Positions 53,160 through 64,000 of a stretch of DNA of 64,000 nucleotides are shown piece by piece. The notes beneath the pieces were generated by a model. It was given only the letters and a program-made list of their open reading frames with translations. It was not told the origin of the DNA and made no database searches. A program made the translations under genes and the position numbers. Numbering within the stretch: the first letter of the stretch is position 1; every line of letters begins with the position of its first letter. This DNA is from Hybos culiciformis (Eukaryota; Arthropoda; Insecta; Diptera; Hybotidae), in the NCBI GenBank assembly GCA_964007475.1, contig OZ023273.1, positions 32,851,287-32,915,286 on the forward strand. The letters run 5' to 3'.

Positions 53160-56100
53160 TATATTTTTATTAATATGCGGAAGATGAATATTAAAATAAA
53201 AAGATTAATTAAAAACTGATCTAATCTTAGAGTGCAAATTCTTCTTAATTTTAAATAAAACTAAAAACAAGAAATTTGATCATTTCAATATATAATGTTT
53301 GGACAATCCAAAAATTTGGCAATTCCTAAAAAAAAAAAAAAACTAAGAACTTTGTTGAATAGATTATTTTTAATTATTAATCTCTTTTTCGAACAGTATC
53401 AACTTAATAATTTATTTATCAATAGTGAGATCTCATCAAAGTCAATAGTGACGATAGGTTAAGTTTATTTTAAACATAACAAATCACAGAATTATCTTTA
53501 TTCTAGTACATGTCTCTTTAGGTAAATGTTTTTTTTTGTTGATTGTCCTTCTTACGAAATGGTTTTTGGGAAATTCTCTTGTAAAAGCGCAATAGACAAA
53601 ATGTGTTTTTGTTAAATGTAGGCCAACTAAAACACCCTATTTTTAAATTTTCAGTATTGTTTAACAAAAACATATTTTTTGCTTAGGAAACTATTTCATA
53701 ATTAAACAAGATTCACGAACTTAGAATAAATTATAATATAAGAAACAAATAATACTGTATTAAAACTAGAATAAAACGTCATTATTTTAAGAATTCCAGA
53801 TTTTAAAAATTACTATACTTAATTAATTTTGATCTTTTTTCACGTTGAATTATCACGCATTTTCTTAAGTTATTTTCCAAGAAATACATATTTCTTTTAC
53901 TTTTTTTTTTCTTGGGTCGATTTTATCAGAATATACTTAATATACATTATATTATATATATTACATATATATTTATATATAAGCAAACACAGATATTCCG
54001 CTTTGTACATACTTCACCATAATGAGATTTTTTAATATTCTGAACATAATTATGATTGATGTTTTTGCTGGAAAATCTTTTTTAAATTGGGTTCATTTCC
54101 TATGATAGGGGATTATTTCTCATACATCAACGCATAAATACCAACTTTGCTATGCTTGATCTACTGTACGCCACTTTAAAATGAAACCACAAATGTTTAA
54201 TAATGTTATATTATATGATTATATGGTATTATTTTAGTAATTTATAAATTTACCTTATTTTCCACTATTACAAGCATTGTCGTCAACAAGATTCAACTTG
54301 TACACAAGCAATTAACTGGAGGCATTACTTTATACCAAGTAGAATGTAAATAAAATATATAATAAATATCAATTGCTTAGTTCCTGAGAAGACCTAGTTA
54401 CAGAATGAATTTTATAAAACAATGATAAATAAAACTATTTTTATTTTTTAAAATTTTATTTTTTTTAGTATTTATAACTTCTTTTTTCAATGTTTTAATT
54501 GTTATTTTATAATAATTTTATATAATGTCCTAAGATGTTTAAAACTTTAAAAGTGTGTTTTTATTTAATGTATTTTTTTATTAAAATGTATAAAGAATTT
54601 TATATAATTTATTTACATGCACTAGATAACTTTTTTAATTTTATTTTTTTTAAATACAATAATTTATTTTTCTTACTATCTAAGTTTATTATGGTTTATT
54701 CTACAAAAAAAGTATTAATTTATTAAAAAAAAACAATTTTTTTTAATTTATAAAAATACATAATTTTGAAATTAGATATAATATTATTACTTATTGTTTC
54801 TGTTTAATAAAATTTTGTGAATAAATTCATTCAAAAACCATTTCAAAATTTTTTTAAATTAAATTTATTTACAAAATTATAAGTTTTTATTTGATTTTAT
54901 ATTAGACCTCAAATTTCGTTACGTACATAAATCATTATAGTTATAAGTGAAATGAAGTGTTGAGTTTGTTTTACAACCTTTTTACATTCCATAATAGATT
55001 ACATATTTTTATTTTGATAAAACAATTTTCTTTTTACATAAAAACAAAAAATTCTTATATTTAAATAAAGAATTAAATTTGACTTTAATTTAAATTAATA
55101 TATTTTTTACGTCATTACATAATCAAAAACAAATAAAAACTATTTATCCTGAAATAAAGTAATGATAATAATCAATCACAAATCAAGAGAAACACATTAA
55201 TAATTGATGGTAAAGAAATTATTAAAGAAATTATCAATAATCAAACTTTAAATCAAAAAATAAATTCCCCCTAATAAAGTCATAATTTGAAAATATTAAG
55301 TGAGTTGTTACAATTTTGTACAATGATTTTTTGATTTACTGCTATTTTAATAATTTTATTATCTATAAAAGTGTAAAATATATAGTAATAACTACTCAAA
55401 TTATCGATAATGCATATTATACATATAAATGTTTTGATTTGTTTAATTTAGTTTTTTTTATCAAAAATTCGTTGACATCTTATTGCTGATCATTTGAGAG
55501 GAACCAATGTAATATGATCCTTTACGAACTAAGTTTTTAGTTCGAAATCTTCTGACATATTATTTATAAATATCTTTTAATCAAGCTTTTCATTTAGGAA
55601 AATATATTGTCGATGCTAATTAAATTTATTTAATATACGAAACTACACTGAACATATAATTAGTTTGGACTACGGTCAAAAAATTTTATGGTTTATTTTT
55701 GCTTCAAAAACTTAAAATGAAACATGAAAAATAAAAAATAATAAGCTATGTTATGGAAAGCAAAAACATTTCAATTGTTTTTAAAAAATTTTAAAAAATT
55801 TACCCTGATAATTACGATTATAAGGCGAAGAAACGATACAGCGTTGAAATTAATTAAAGAATACTTCATGATTAAAGAATACTTCATGACAGCTATGATT
55901 GCTTATACGATATTGAAGTAAAACGTTTTTAACTTGAAACGATTGTAGTTTTTCTTTAAACTGACTTATACATTTCTTAATATTATAAGTGTTTTCTCTT
56001 TCTTATGTTATTAATTACTAAGTTGGTTTACATAAGTTTTTTTGCCATGAAATATTGGCTTAATAAGCTGTTACAATTTTATATATTATTTTATTTTTGT

Positions 56101-57430
56101 ATTGAATACTTAATGTTATAACATGTGTACAAAAAAATATTGTTTTTGTTTTTTTTACTACAAGTTCTGTTTACATAATTTACATGTACTTACTAAAAAT
56201 AACCAAATAAAATAAATCATCATTACGATTATGTAGCACAAAAACTCCATCCGTTTTTCAATAAGAATTCTGTAGAAATTTTTTATTAATTGTATTTTTG
56301 TTGTCCAGTTATTAAAGATTTAAAAATAAATTATAAAATAATTATTACACAATTTTTGGCCGAATACAAATACATACCCAAAAAAAAAAAAAAATAATTT
56401 AGACAAAAAATACACTGATACAATAAAACCCTTTATTAATACCACGATTTTTATTTAATTGTTTAAATACGAATAACGGAAAAAAGTGCTTACAAATTAT
56501 TCATTTTTTTCTGAATCGTATTTGATAAATACGAATATTTTTTAAGGTGCTTACAAATTCATTTAATAAAGTAGCTAAACTGAGCGTTTTCACGTTGAGA
56601 ATAATGTGTACAAACAACCGACATAAATATCAAGCCGTCTTGTAGGTAAATACATATATGTAAAAAAAACCAAATCTCGTAGGGATGAGAATCATTACTT
56701 GTAAAAATGGATTATAACAAATTTTTATTCAAAAGTCTATTTTTCTTCGTAAAAATTGATATTAATTATGTTATAAATTGAATTTAATAATTAAATTACT
56801 TTTTTTTTTTGTTTTATTTTAATACTATTTGACAGACGAATCCTTAAGTTTACTATAAGAACTTACATAAATTTGTTATGATTTTTATGCCTGCGAGATG
56901 CTTTGAATGTTTTGTTTTTGGTTTTTTAGAGGGCTTGAAACTTATGTCAGTGTTCGGACAAATTTGTATTTTAATTCTTTATTCACAAATACAATTTAAA
57001 AATACTCGCAAATATAAAAAATTTTAGACAAAAATAATAAAATAAAACAAAAGACTTAAGGCACAAACTTTATTATTGAAATATGATTTTACAATAATAA
57101 TGGATAATACCTGAAAACAGCTTTATACTATTTTTTATTTGGTCATTTTTGTAATATACCAATTTATTTGTTTGAATAATTATGTGAATTGATGATTTTT
57201 GACGCCAGAGATGAGAAAATTAAAAAAAAAAATAATAATCATGCAAATTGCAGCAAGAAAAAAATTACGTGAAACAAAAAGAAAAAATGATACACAATTC
57301 TTTTTTCTTATGAATAATGAGAATGAAATGTTTTTCCAAACTTCTAATATTGTATTTCCTATATCTTCAAAGCGTAAAATTGAATTAAAATATTATTTAA
57401 AAATTGGAAGTACGTATTTCAATTTTTCCA
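53160..57430. other. AT-rich intergenic DNA
   Basis: No gene recognised. Contains a TATATTACATATATATTTATA-like stretch near 53945-53985. The plus-strand frame at 57199-57456 is Lys/Arg-rich, overlaps the end of the minus-strand exon and shows no domain; I do not call it. Confidence 0.5.
55853..55888. repeat. Exact 18-bp tandem duplication
   Basis: ATTAAAGAATACTTCATG occurs twice in direct succession with no mismatch, a typical recent replication-slippage duplication. Confidence 0.85.
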
Positions 57431-57435
57431 TTAAA

Positions 57436-58749
57436 TTAACCATGACTTTCAAATGAAAAATCATGAGCTATTTTTTTTCGTTCATATGAATCAAATTCAG
57501 CCATACTTTCACCGCCCTCTTGTTGTGAATGTGATATTATATTGTCTTGACAAACATTAATTTGATTATTGATAGAAGCTTTTAATCTAGAATTTTCATT
57601 TTTATAATCTAGGTCAGAAGCTGATTGGACCATATTATAGTCGTCTTTAATTTCTACTTGATTAATGCTGTCAAAAAATGATTCAACACTTTCAGAAGTT
57701 TTTTGTTTTTTATTAAAGTTAATTATCTCTTCGTCATCATATTCAATTTTATTAACATGAAAATTTGATTTACTTTCATAAACTGGCTGATAAAATAAAA
57801 TTTTCTCACTTTCATCGCTATTATTTGAAATAGAACGAGAGAGAATTATTTTACTTTTCTTGTTATTAAAATTCTTCATAGATTTGTTTAAAACATTCTG
57901 ATTTCCCATGACTGAATTGTTTCTATCATTTTCATACACTGGAATTGATGATTTTGAAAAGAGTTCCTGCCATTTTCTTTCAATGTTTGGCTTTACCTTT
58001 CCAATTAATTTACATTCAGCGTTTTCTGAAGATTTCTGTTTAGAGAAATCATTTTCTATTTCTTCTGAATTTTTACTATTTTTGAGCGCGAAATTTGGTT
58101 CAAAAAAGTTGACCTGTAAGTTATTTGGTGTAATTTTTTTTTTTGGATATTTTATTTTATCATAGCTTGTATTTGACCGATTTCTTAAGAAGCTTTTGCC
58201 AAATTTTTCTTGTGAATCATTTGAAATTGTTTTATGTTTCTTTAGTTTCAATGTTTCGGAATCTTCGGAAACATTTGTAAAACTTCTGTTTGTATTGGAA
58301 TTTTCAAAACTAACTATGTCAAATTTTTGGTTTCCTTGGTTATTCCAGGAAAAATCGAAATCAATATCCTTTGGAGTTAAAAATGTGTTTAGAGGAAATT
58401 CATGTTGCCTTTGAAAAACATTTTCGAATTCTTTTTCTGTGAAATTTTCGTTTTCATTCTCCTCCATTTCTATTTCAAACAGTAATTGTTGGGGATAATT
58501 TTTAGAGATATCATAATATAATCCATATTGTTCGATATCTTCTGAATTTATATCAAAATATTGTTTACTTGGTTGTAAAATCGCTGGTGGAGTATTATTT
58601 CTCGTTATGAATTCTTTTATTAAATCAGGGGTTTGATAAAAAGTACGAACATTATTACTTAGTTTGGTAATTTGACTACGATTATTATCACTCCGATCAC
58701 TAAAACAATTGTCATCCAATGAATCAACACTTATATTTTTTTGAATTTT
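57436..58749 (-). CDS. Long exon of an unidentified, probably disordered protein
   Basis: The minus strand is open for about 437 codons from a likely acceptor (TTTATTTAAG, before 58749) to a TAA at 57438-57436. In DNA this AT-rich such length is unlikely by chance. The reading has no upstream ATG in a good position: the frame continues past the acceptor to a stop at 58830, so I treat it as an internal or terminal exon whose 5' exons were not found. The product is rich in Asn, Ser, Lys and Glu and looks mostly disordered. More structured-looking segments are FYQTPDLIKEFITRNNTPPA, INSEDIEQYGLYYDI and IERKWQELFSKSSIPVYEND. A GTTAAT just before the stop could be a donor to a further exon; otherwise an AATAAA at 57139-57134 could end the transcript. 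I do not recognise the family. Confidence 0.6.
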   Translation of the reverse strand, partial: KIQKNISVDSLDDNCFSDRSDNNRSQITKLSNNVRTFYQTPDLIKEFITRNNTPPAILQPSKQYFDINSEDIEQYGLYYDISKNYPQQLLFEIEMEENENENFTEKEFENVFQRQHEFPLNTFLTPKDIDFDFSWNNQGNQKFDIVSFENSNTNRSFTNVSEDSETLKLKKHKTISNDSQEKFGKSFLRNRSNTSYDKIKYPKKKITPNNLQVNFFEPNFALKNSKNSEEIENDFSKQKSSENAECKLIGKVKPNIERKWQELFSKSSIPVYENDRNNSVMGNQNVLNKSMKNFNNKKSKIILSRSISNNSDESEKILFYQPVYESKSNFHVNKIEYDDEEIINFNKKQKTSESVESFFDSINQVEIKDDYNMVQSASDLDYKNENSRLKASINNQINVCQDNIISHSQQEGGESMAEFDSYERKKIAHDFSFESHG

Positions 58750-59670
58750 CTTAAATAAATCAAAAAAATTTTTGGCAGCATAAAAAGAATAGAAAAAGAT
58801 AAAAGATAACGAAATTAGGCTTTTTTTTTAATTTTAAAATTTAAATTTGTATAAAAATATTTTTTTTGTTTTTCCTAAGTATTAAGTAATAGACTTTTTA
58901 GTTTAGTAATATCCTAATTTTGTCAATGCAAGGAAAATTAACATTATTTACATATAATTAAATATGCTTTTGTAAAAAGAAACTTCTTTTAATCATTAAC
59001 ACTGATTTACAGATGCAAATAATATTAATGTTACTTGCAATGTATATTATATAATATTTATTTTAAACAAAAATAGAAAATTATTGCTTTTAATGTTGTT
59101 CATGCAAATAAAAAATTAATGATTTAATGCGATTAAAACCCAAATAATACTATAAATAAGAAATATTTACAAAAACAAAAATATAATAATTCATGCAACA
59201 TTTCAAAGAAAAAATAAAAAATTAATAAAAGTAAAAACATAATTAATACTCTTAAAATAATTTCAAAATAATTCACAAAATTCACGCAATTTCATACTGT
59301 TAAACAGAATAGTTGAATATAATGAGTTTCAGTATAGCAAGTCTAGTCGAAAACAAACGTTTTAAAAATAAAAAAATTATTCTGTATTATTCAAATTTTC
59401 TCTCCATTAAAGTCATTTTTAATCATTCAAACAGTATGTGTTTTTCTAGCATACAATTATTTAGGAATACATATTTCACAAATTTGAAAAGCTTCATATT
59501 TTCATAAGTACAGTTTCATAGAACATAAAGAAAATTGTTTTATACATGAAACGGAAGTCGTATTATGAAATATAATTGTTATATCATTTGTATTTGTAAT
59601 TTTTTTTTATTTAATGAAAACAGAAAGTTAATTTCTAAACGACAATATTTTTTTTTACTGGATATTAAAT
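58750..59670. other. AT-rich DNA upstream of the unidentified exon
   Basis: Nothing recognised. Missing 5' exons of the minus-strand gene could lie here or beyond 64 kb, but no short exon with flanking splice sites stands out. Confidence 0.4.
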
Positions 59671-59925
59671 CGTTCCTCATCCCACGAAGTGTCGTTACCC
59701 GCATTTTGACAATTTTGTGATTTCTGAAGTTTATTTGTCATATTAAATGCCCTCTTTAATTCTGTCGTGACGAATTTTCAAAATTCTTCTTATTCTGTCA
59801 AAAAATTTAACAATATAAACGACGAAACTATAAATTAAAAGCAAATTTAAGGTAAATAAAAACTAAAATCATCTCTCCTAAAAAAAATTAAAAATCACTT
59901 ACGACAATTCGTGAGATGAGGAACG
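59671..59925. mobile_element. Short MITE with CGTTCCTCATC ends
   Basis: The terminal inverted repeats are CGTTCCTCATCCCACGAAGT (left) and CGTTCCTCATCTCACGAATT (right, opposite strand), extending through GTCGT. Both ends are followed outward by AAAT, a possible 4-bp target-site duplication. 255 bp, AT-rich interior, no coding frame. The superfamily cannot be set from this copy. Confidence 0.75.
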
Positions 59926-60277
59926 AAATGAATGCATCAAAATAAACAAAAAATAAGGAAAAACTTTCGATTTCTATTCATCTTTTTTCTTTTGAATGAA
60001 ACATTTTAGAGAAAACTTTTGTATTAATATTTTATTAGTATGTATACTAAGTTAAAAAATTAAATCAAGAAAATCCTTTCTTCTATTGAAAACTATTTCG
60101 TAAGAAATATTATTTTTTATTTGTGAACAAGTTCCCGCTTTATATGGAAAAGGTATCTTAAAGGTAGTTGCTTGCCTATTAAGAGTCATCAAGAGTTGAG
60201 TTGGCACGAAATTTCAATAAACAATTAGAGAAAAGAGAACACTCTTTGTTTTCATTTGTTTAAATCAATATTTGAAA

Positions 60278-60645
60278 CAGTGGTGTAACTACAAATATTG
60301 CGCCCCTAGGCGAAACCCACCCCACAATTTTGTTTTATTGTTAAAAATTTATTTTTTAATTTTTTATAAAAAAATAACTCTTCAGTTTTTTCCTATTATT
60401 CTTATTATCATATAACTGGCGACTCGTCAACTCCGTTTTGCGTGAACATTAAACTTCTTTTTTAAAGTCGGAAACGACTCACCATCTTTATAGGATGTCA
60501 AGTTTCAGCTGTCATCGACCAGATAGCAGATATTGATATCCCTGCATGCTTAAATTCATTTTCGAAGTAATAATCTTAGTTAGGACTTAGGACTTCGTGC
60601 GCCCGCAGCATTTGTTGCGTTCGCCTACCGGTAGTTACGCCACTG
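60278..60645. mobile_element. Non-autonomous hAT-type element (368 bp)
   Basis: The ends are CAGTGGTGTAACTAC (left) and CAGTGGCGTAACTACCGG (right, opposite strand). A perfect 8-bp target-site duplication ATTTGAAA lies at 60270-60277 and 60646-60653. The CAG termini and the 8-bp duplication identify hAT. GGCGAA motifs occur near both ends (GCGCCCCTAGGCGAA left; TTCGCCTACCGG right). The interior is non-coding. Confidence 0.92.
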
Positions 60646-60653
60646 ATTTGAAA

Positions 60654-62157
60654 TAATTTGTCTCCCTATTAATAACATGATTTTATTTTTAACTAAACTA
60701 TTCTTTTCACCTTTTTTGTGCTAGACAACAAATTTTATTTAATACTGAGTTATAAATAAATTTTATTTTTCTTAATAATAGACAAAAAAAAACACGTCCG
60801 TTTAAAATTTAATGTATCTAATTAAAATAATTATTTATAAATAAGAAAAAAGAAAATTGAACAAAAATTTATTAAAATTCAATTAATTTATTTTATTGAA
60901 AGTTAAAAACTGAAATATATTCCCTTTAGTTTTATAATACTTCCTAATTGGTTTTTTTTTGTTAAATCATTTAATAATTTAAAAACAAAAAAAAATCTAA
61001 AAATTGCGGGTTAAACGTTTCTAGGATACAGAAGAAGGGTCTTCTAAAATACTTGCACAGAATTGAAAGTTTTTAACCGTGACTACAATAAATAATAATT
61101 AATAAGCATAATCAACGAAAAATTTCCTTATTAACTAATAATTTTGATTTAAATTCGACTTATTTTTCATAGTTAACATAATTTTTTTTTGTTTTATTTT
61201 TCAGTTAAAGAAAATATTGTTTACTGTGCAGTAGATTTATTTCTTGTCAAGCCGTTTTGTTGCTGCTGTGAATTATGACCTAAAGATATAAAAGTTTTTC
61301 ATTTAAAATGAACTAATAAATATTAAATGACAAGTTGATTGTAAAGAAAATTAAATAAATTTATAATATGAAGCATTTTTCCTAACTTGTAAATTGCTTT
61401 CGGACAAATATGATAAATGTGTACATCTTAATCACTAATGAATTTATTATATTTTTTTTTTCGAAAGTTAATGACAAGCTTGAATGCACATTTTAAAAAC
61501 TTAGTGCAATAGATGCTCTTGAAAATAGATGTTGCTTTGGAAAAAAATCTATTTAATTTCAATCTAATAGTGAAATAAATATTATCATCTTACATTACAA
61601 AAAGTACAGAATTTGTATTTACTCGAAACGAGACTGTAAGTTGTAAGATATACTTAAAATAAAAAGTTTACAAGTTAGTGCAAAAGTTCAGCTGATTCAT
61701 TTTTTATCCAAAACTAAATCGATGACGATTTGTATTATGAAATTACATATTTTAAAATGTCTTGTTCAATTTCTCAATATTGACAAAGATAGAAATTACG
61801 TTTTTGGTGCAACTTAAAACATAAAATACATATTTACTTAAGTTTGCTTAAATTTTATATTGAAATTATTATTTAACTAATTTAAATCATCAGATATAAA
61901 TATGCTTTTGTTCTGAAAATGAAGAATATTATAAACACTATCTTTAAATGGTAAAAGGAACAGTTCAAATGCTCGTAATGTGATTCGTGATTTACTATAT
62001 TTCCCTTTTGATGTTTTATAATTTTTTTTCAACATATTATGTCTAAACTCAATATGTCATAACATACTAATGTTAACTTTATGTATTTTATGTAAAAAAA
62101 TATAATTCGTAATCGTATTATATAATTCAAATATTTTTATCTAAGTATTACTTTACA
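60654..62157. other. AT-rich intergenic DNA
   Basis: No gene, RNA or repeat structure recognised. Confidence 0.5.
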
Positions 62158-62282
62158 CAGGATGTTTTCGAAGATTAAAATCAAGATTTTTTTTTACTGT
62201 GTGTAAAAGTTGTATGAAACGAAAAAATCTTGATTTTAGTCTGGACTAAAAACCTTGCTTAAAATTTTAATTATTTTCTGTC

Positions 62283-62313
<31 letters not shown>

Positions 62314-62563
62314 ATTGAAATTTTAGAGATAAAAAAATATACATAAATAAAAACTGAAAATAAAAAAAAAAAATTTTTGCTTTATTTAATTTTCAATATA
62401 TAAATTTAAAATTAAAATTAAAATTTAAATAGTTTTTAAAAAGAAAAAGATTTTAATCCAAACTAAAATCTAGATTTTAATCTGGACAGCGGAAATTATT
62501 TCGGAGATTTTTACGAAAATACATTAAAAAAAAATCTTCATTTTAATCTTCGAAAACAGCCTG
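62158..62563. mobile_element. Inverted-repeat element with repeated GATTTTAATCT motifs
   Basis: The ends CAGGATGTTTTCGAAGATTA (left) and CAGGCTGTTTTCGAAGATTA (right, opposite strand) match over about 35 bp through AAATxAAGATTTTTTTTT. Inside, further copies of the AGATTTTA-TCTGGAC motif occur at about 62228-62246 and 62471-62487. The interior also holds a 24-base A run at 62283-62306. CAG ends hint at hAT, but no clear 8-bp target-site duplication was seen. About 406 bp, non-coding. Confidence 0.75.
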
Positions 62564-62569
62564 TCTAAA

Positions 62570-63910
62570 TGGGGGGTTAGACTTCTATAATGATACGTTG
62601 ATATTTTTAATCCACTCCGGTTTATTATAAAACTTTAAATTATCATTAATACGATTGTTAGCAAAAGTAACTCATATTAACGATATTGTTAAAAGTGAAA
62701 CGATAACAACCTAATTTAATACAAACATTAACAGAACAGTTATACCACTTGCATAAACTACTTTATTTCTATTTTTAATTTTGCAATAAAAAAACAACAA
62801 ATAGACTAAATTTATAAAAACTACATACTTAAAAAGTGAAGCCAAACTAATTTTGTTACATGAATTAAATTTTTTTTTGGATAAATTAAAGCGACAACAA
62901 AAAAAAAACTATAAACTCAAAAAAATAATTATAAAATAAAACTAAATTATTTAAAATAAACAAATTAAATGTAATTCATGAGACTTACTATTGAATGATA
63001 GCAATTTTTTTTTGTGTTACTATCATAGTGTTAATTTTTAAAACGTTCCCAACTTCTCTGCTGTCTAAGCAAGATTCAATTTTTTTCTTTTAAATTTTTG
63101 ATTATGATAACTCATCCTCGTAAGATCAATCCATTTGTTTTTATTTGTCCTTTTGATATTTTTCCTTATGATTTTAATTTTTTTTATTGTTTCAAATGAA
63201 AACGTAACGCTGTAATAAAGTCCTTCAATTCTCAATCTATTTTGATTATTGATCCATTAGTAATTTTGTTTTAGTTTATAAATAGGTATATAATGTTCCA
63301 TACTAAAGAAATTATTAAATTGTAGCAGTAATATTTATCGACGTACTTACAGAGTATAGTGTTATAAAAGAATTCGCGCCGAAAATCCATCTCTTGCTTA
63401 ATTCATTTATTGATTAACACAATACTTTATTTAAATTTCAATATTTTGTGTATCATTTTTGTCTTTAATTTTTTTTTGTAAGAATTAAATTGCAATAAGA
63501 AATAAATGAAAAAAATTTAAATATTTTACTTTTTAATACATTTCGATCAAACTCAAGTTTAACCAAAAATTAATATTTTAAATAAAAAGAAGTGTTGCCA
63601 ACTTTTAGTATAATTTTCAATTTGAAGTGATATTATGTTTTTTTCATTTTCATTAAAAATAAATTGATTGAAGCAAAATATTCAAAGACCATCGAAATAT
63701 AAAAATTTGAAAAAAGTGAATTAAAATTGATAAATTTTGTGTGAAATATGTTGACAATAAAAGAAAAATTGGTGTTAGTTTTTTTAAAAACATGCAAACT
63801 TTTTTGTTTTTAATAAAAAATAAATTGTTAAATAAAATTTTTAATATTATGGAGAATACATAAAAATAATTCGTTAAAACATCAAATTTTATGCGTTTTT
63901 ATTGTTATTG
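62570..63910. other. AT-rich intergenic DNA
   Basis: No gene or structured RNA recognised. Confidence 0.5.
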
Positions 63911-63913
63911 ACC

Positions 63914-63987
63914 ATTGACAAATTTATTTATTGACAAATTGATTTATTGACAATTTTTTTTCGTAAAAATTTTTCATTGACAAATTT
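63914..63987. repeat. Short ATTGACAAATT repeat at the window edge
   Basis: The core ATTGACAA recurs four times in direct orientation within about 75 bp, three copies spaced about 16 bp apart. It may continue beyond the window. Confidence 0.6.
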
Positions 63988-64000
63988 AAAAAAAATCCGC

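Noticed and set aside
57199..57456. Lys/Arg-rich plus-strand frame of 85 codons
   Set aside because: Starts with a weak codon, overlaps the end of the minus-strand exon, and shows no domain or splice signal; likely chance in A-rich DNA.
57908..58414. Two plus-strand frames opposite the long minus-strand exon
   Set aside because: Rich in Phe/Ser/Leu as expected from the complement of a Lys/Asn/Glu-rich frame; no independent signal.

Overview
This is a eukaryotic window, almost certainly from an insect nuclear genome. The DNA is very AT-rich (by eye roughly four bases in five), full of A/T homopolymer runs, and nearly all of it is non-coding. The two recognisable genes have spliceosomal introns with GT..AG borders. 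They encode a LIM-type Ras-association-domain (RASSF) protein of the arthropod kind and a takeout/juvenile-hormone-binding-like secreted protein, a family typical of insects. The order of insect cannot be told from sequence alone.

Layout. 1-42 kb is gene-poor: apart from one unexplained short frame at 5.4-5.8 kb I find no convincing coding exon. It holds a GC-rich composite repeat at 11.1-12.7 kb (a 126-bp duplication, a roughly 100-bp satellite, a 12-bp minisatellite and a large foldback), a 22-bp tandem repeat at 14.2 kb, and transposon-derived elements at 25.5, 27.8, 30.2, 31.2 and 34.9 kb. From 42.4 to 46.8 kb the minus strand carries the nine-exon Rassf gene, reconstructed here from ATG to stop (about 710 codons; LIM, linker, RA and SARAH domains). 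Two inverted-repeat elements sit in its 1.5-kb intron. The region 5' of Rassf (47.8-49.9 kb) contains three more DNA-transposon relics, one with the C-terminal dimerisation segment of a hAT transposase.

From 50.8 to 53.2 kb, again on the minus strand, lies a six-exon takeout/JHBP-like gene of about 266 codons with a signal peptide. At 57.4-58.7 kb a long minus-strand open frame (about 437 codons) looks like one exon of an unidentified, largely disordered protein. The rest, to 64 kb, is AT-rich intergenic DNA with three further short inverted-repeat elements (59.7, 60.3 and 62.2 kb).

The genes do not form a functional unit. Rassf would act inside the cell in Ras/Hippo-type signalling, the takeout-like protein outside it in binding small hydrophobic ligands. 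No prokaryotic operon, CRISPR array, rRNA or tRNA gene was recognised. The most characteristic feature of the window is its set of non-autonomous DNA transposons; four have perfect target-site duplications of 8 bp that can be read directly.
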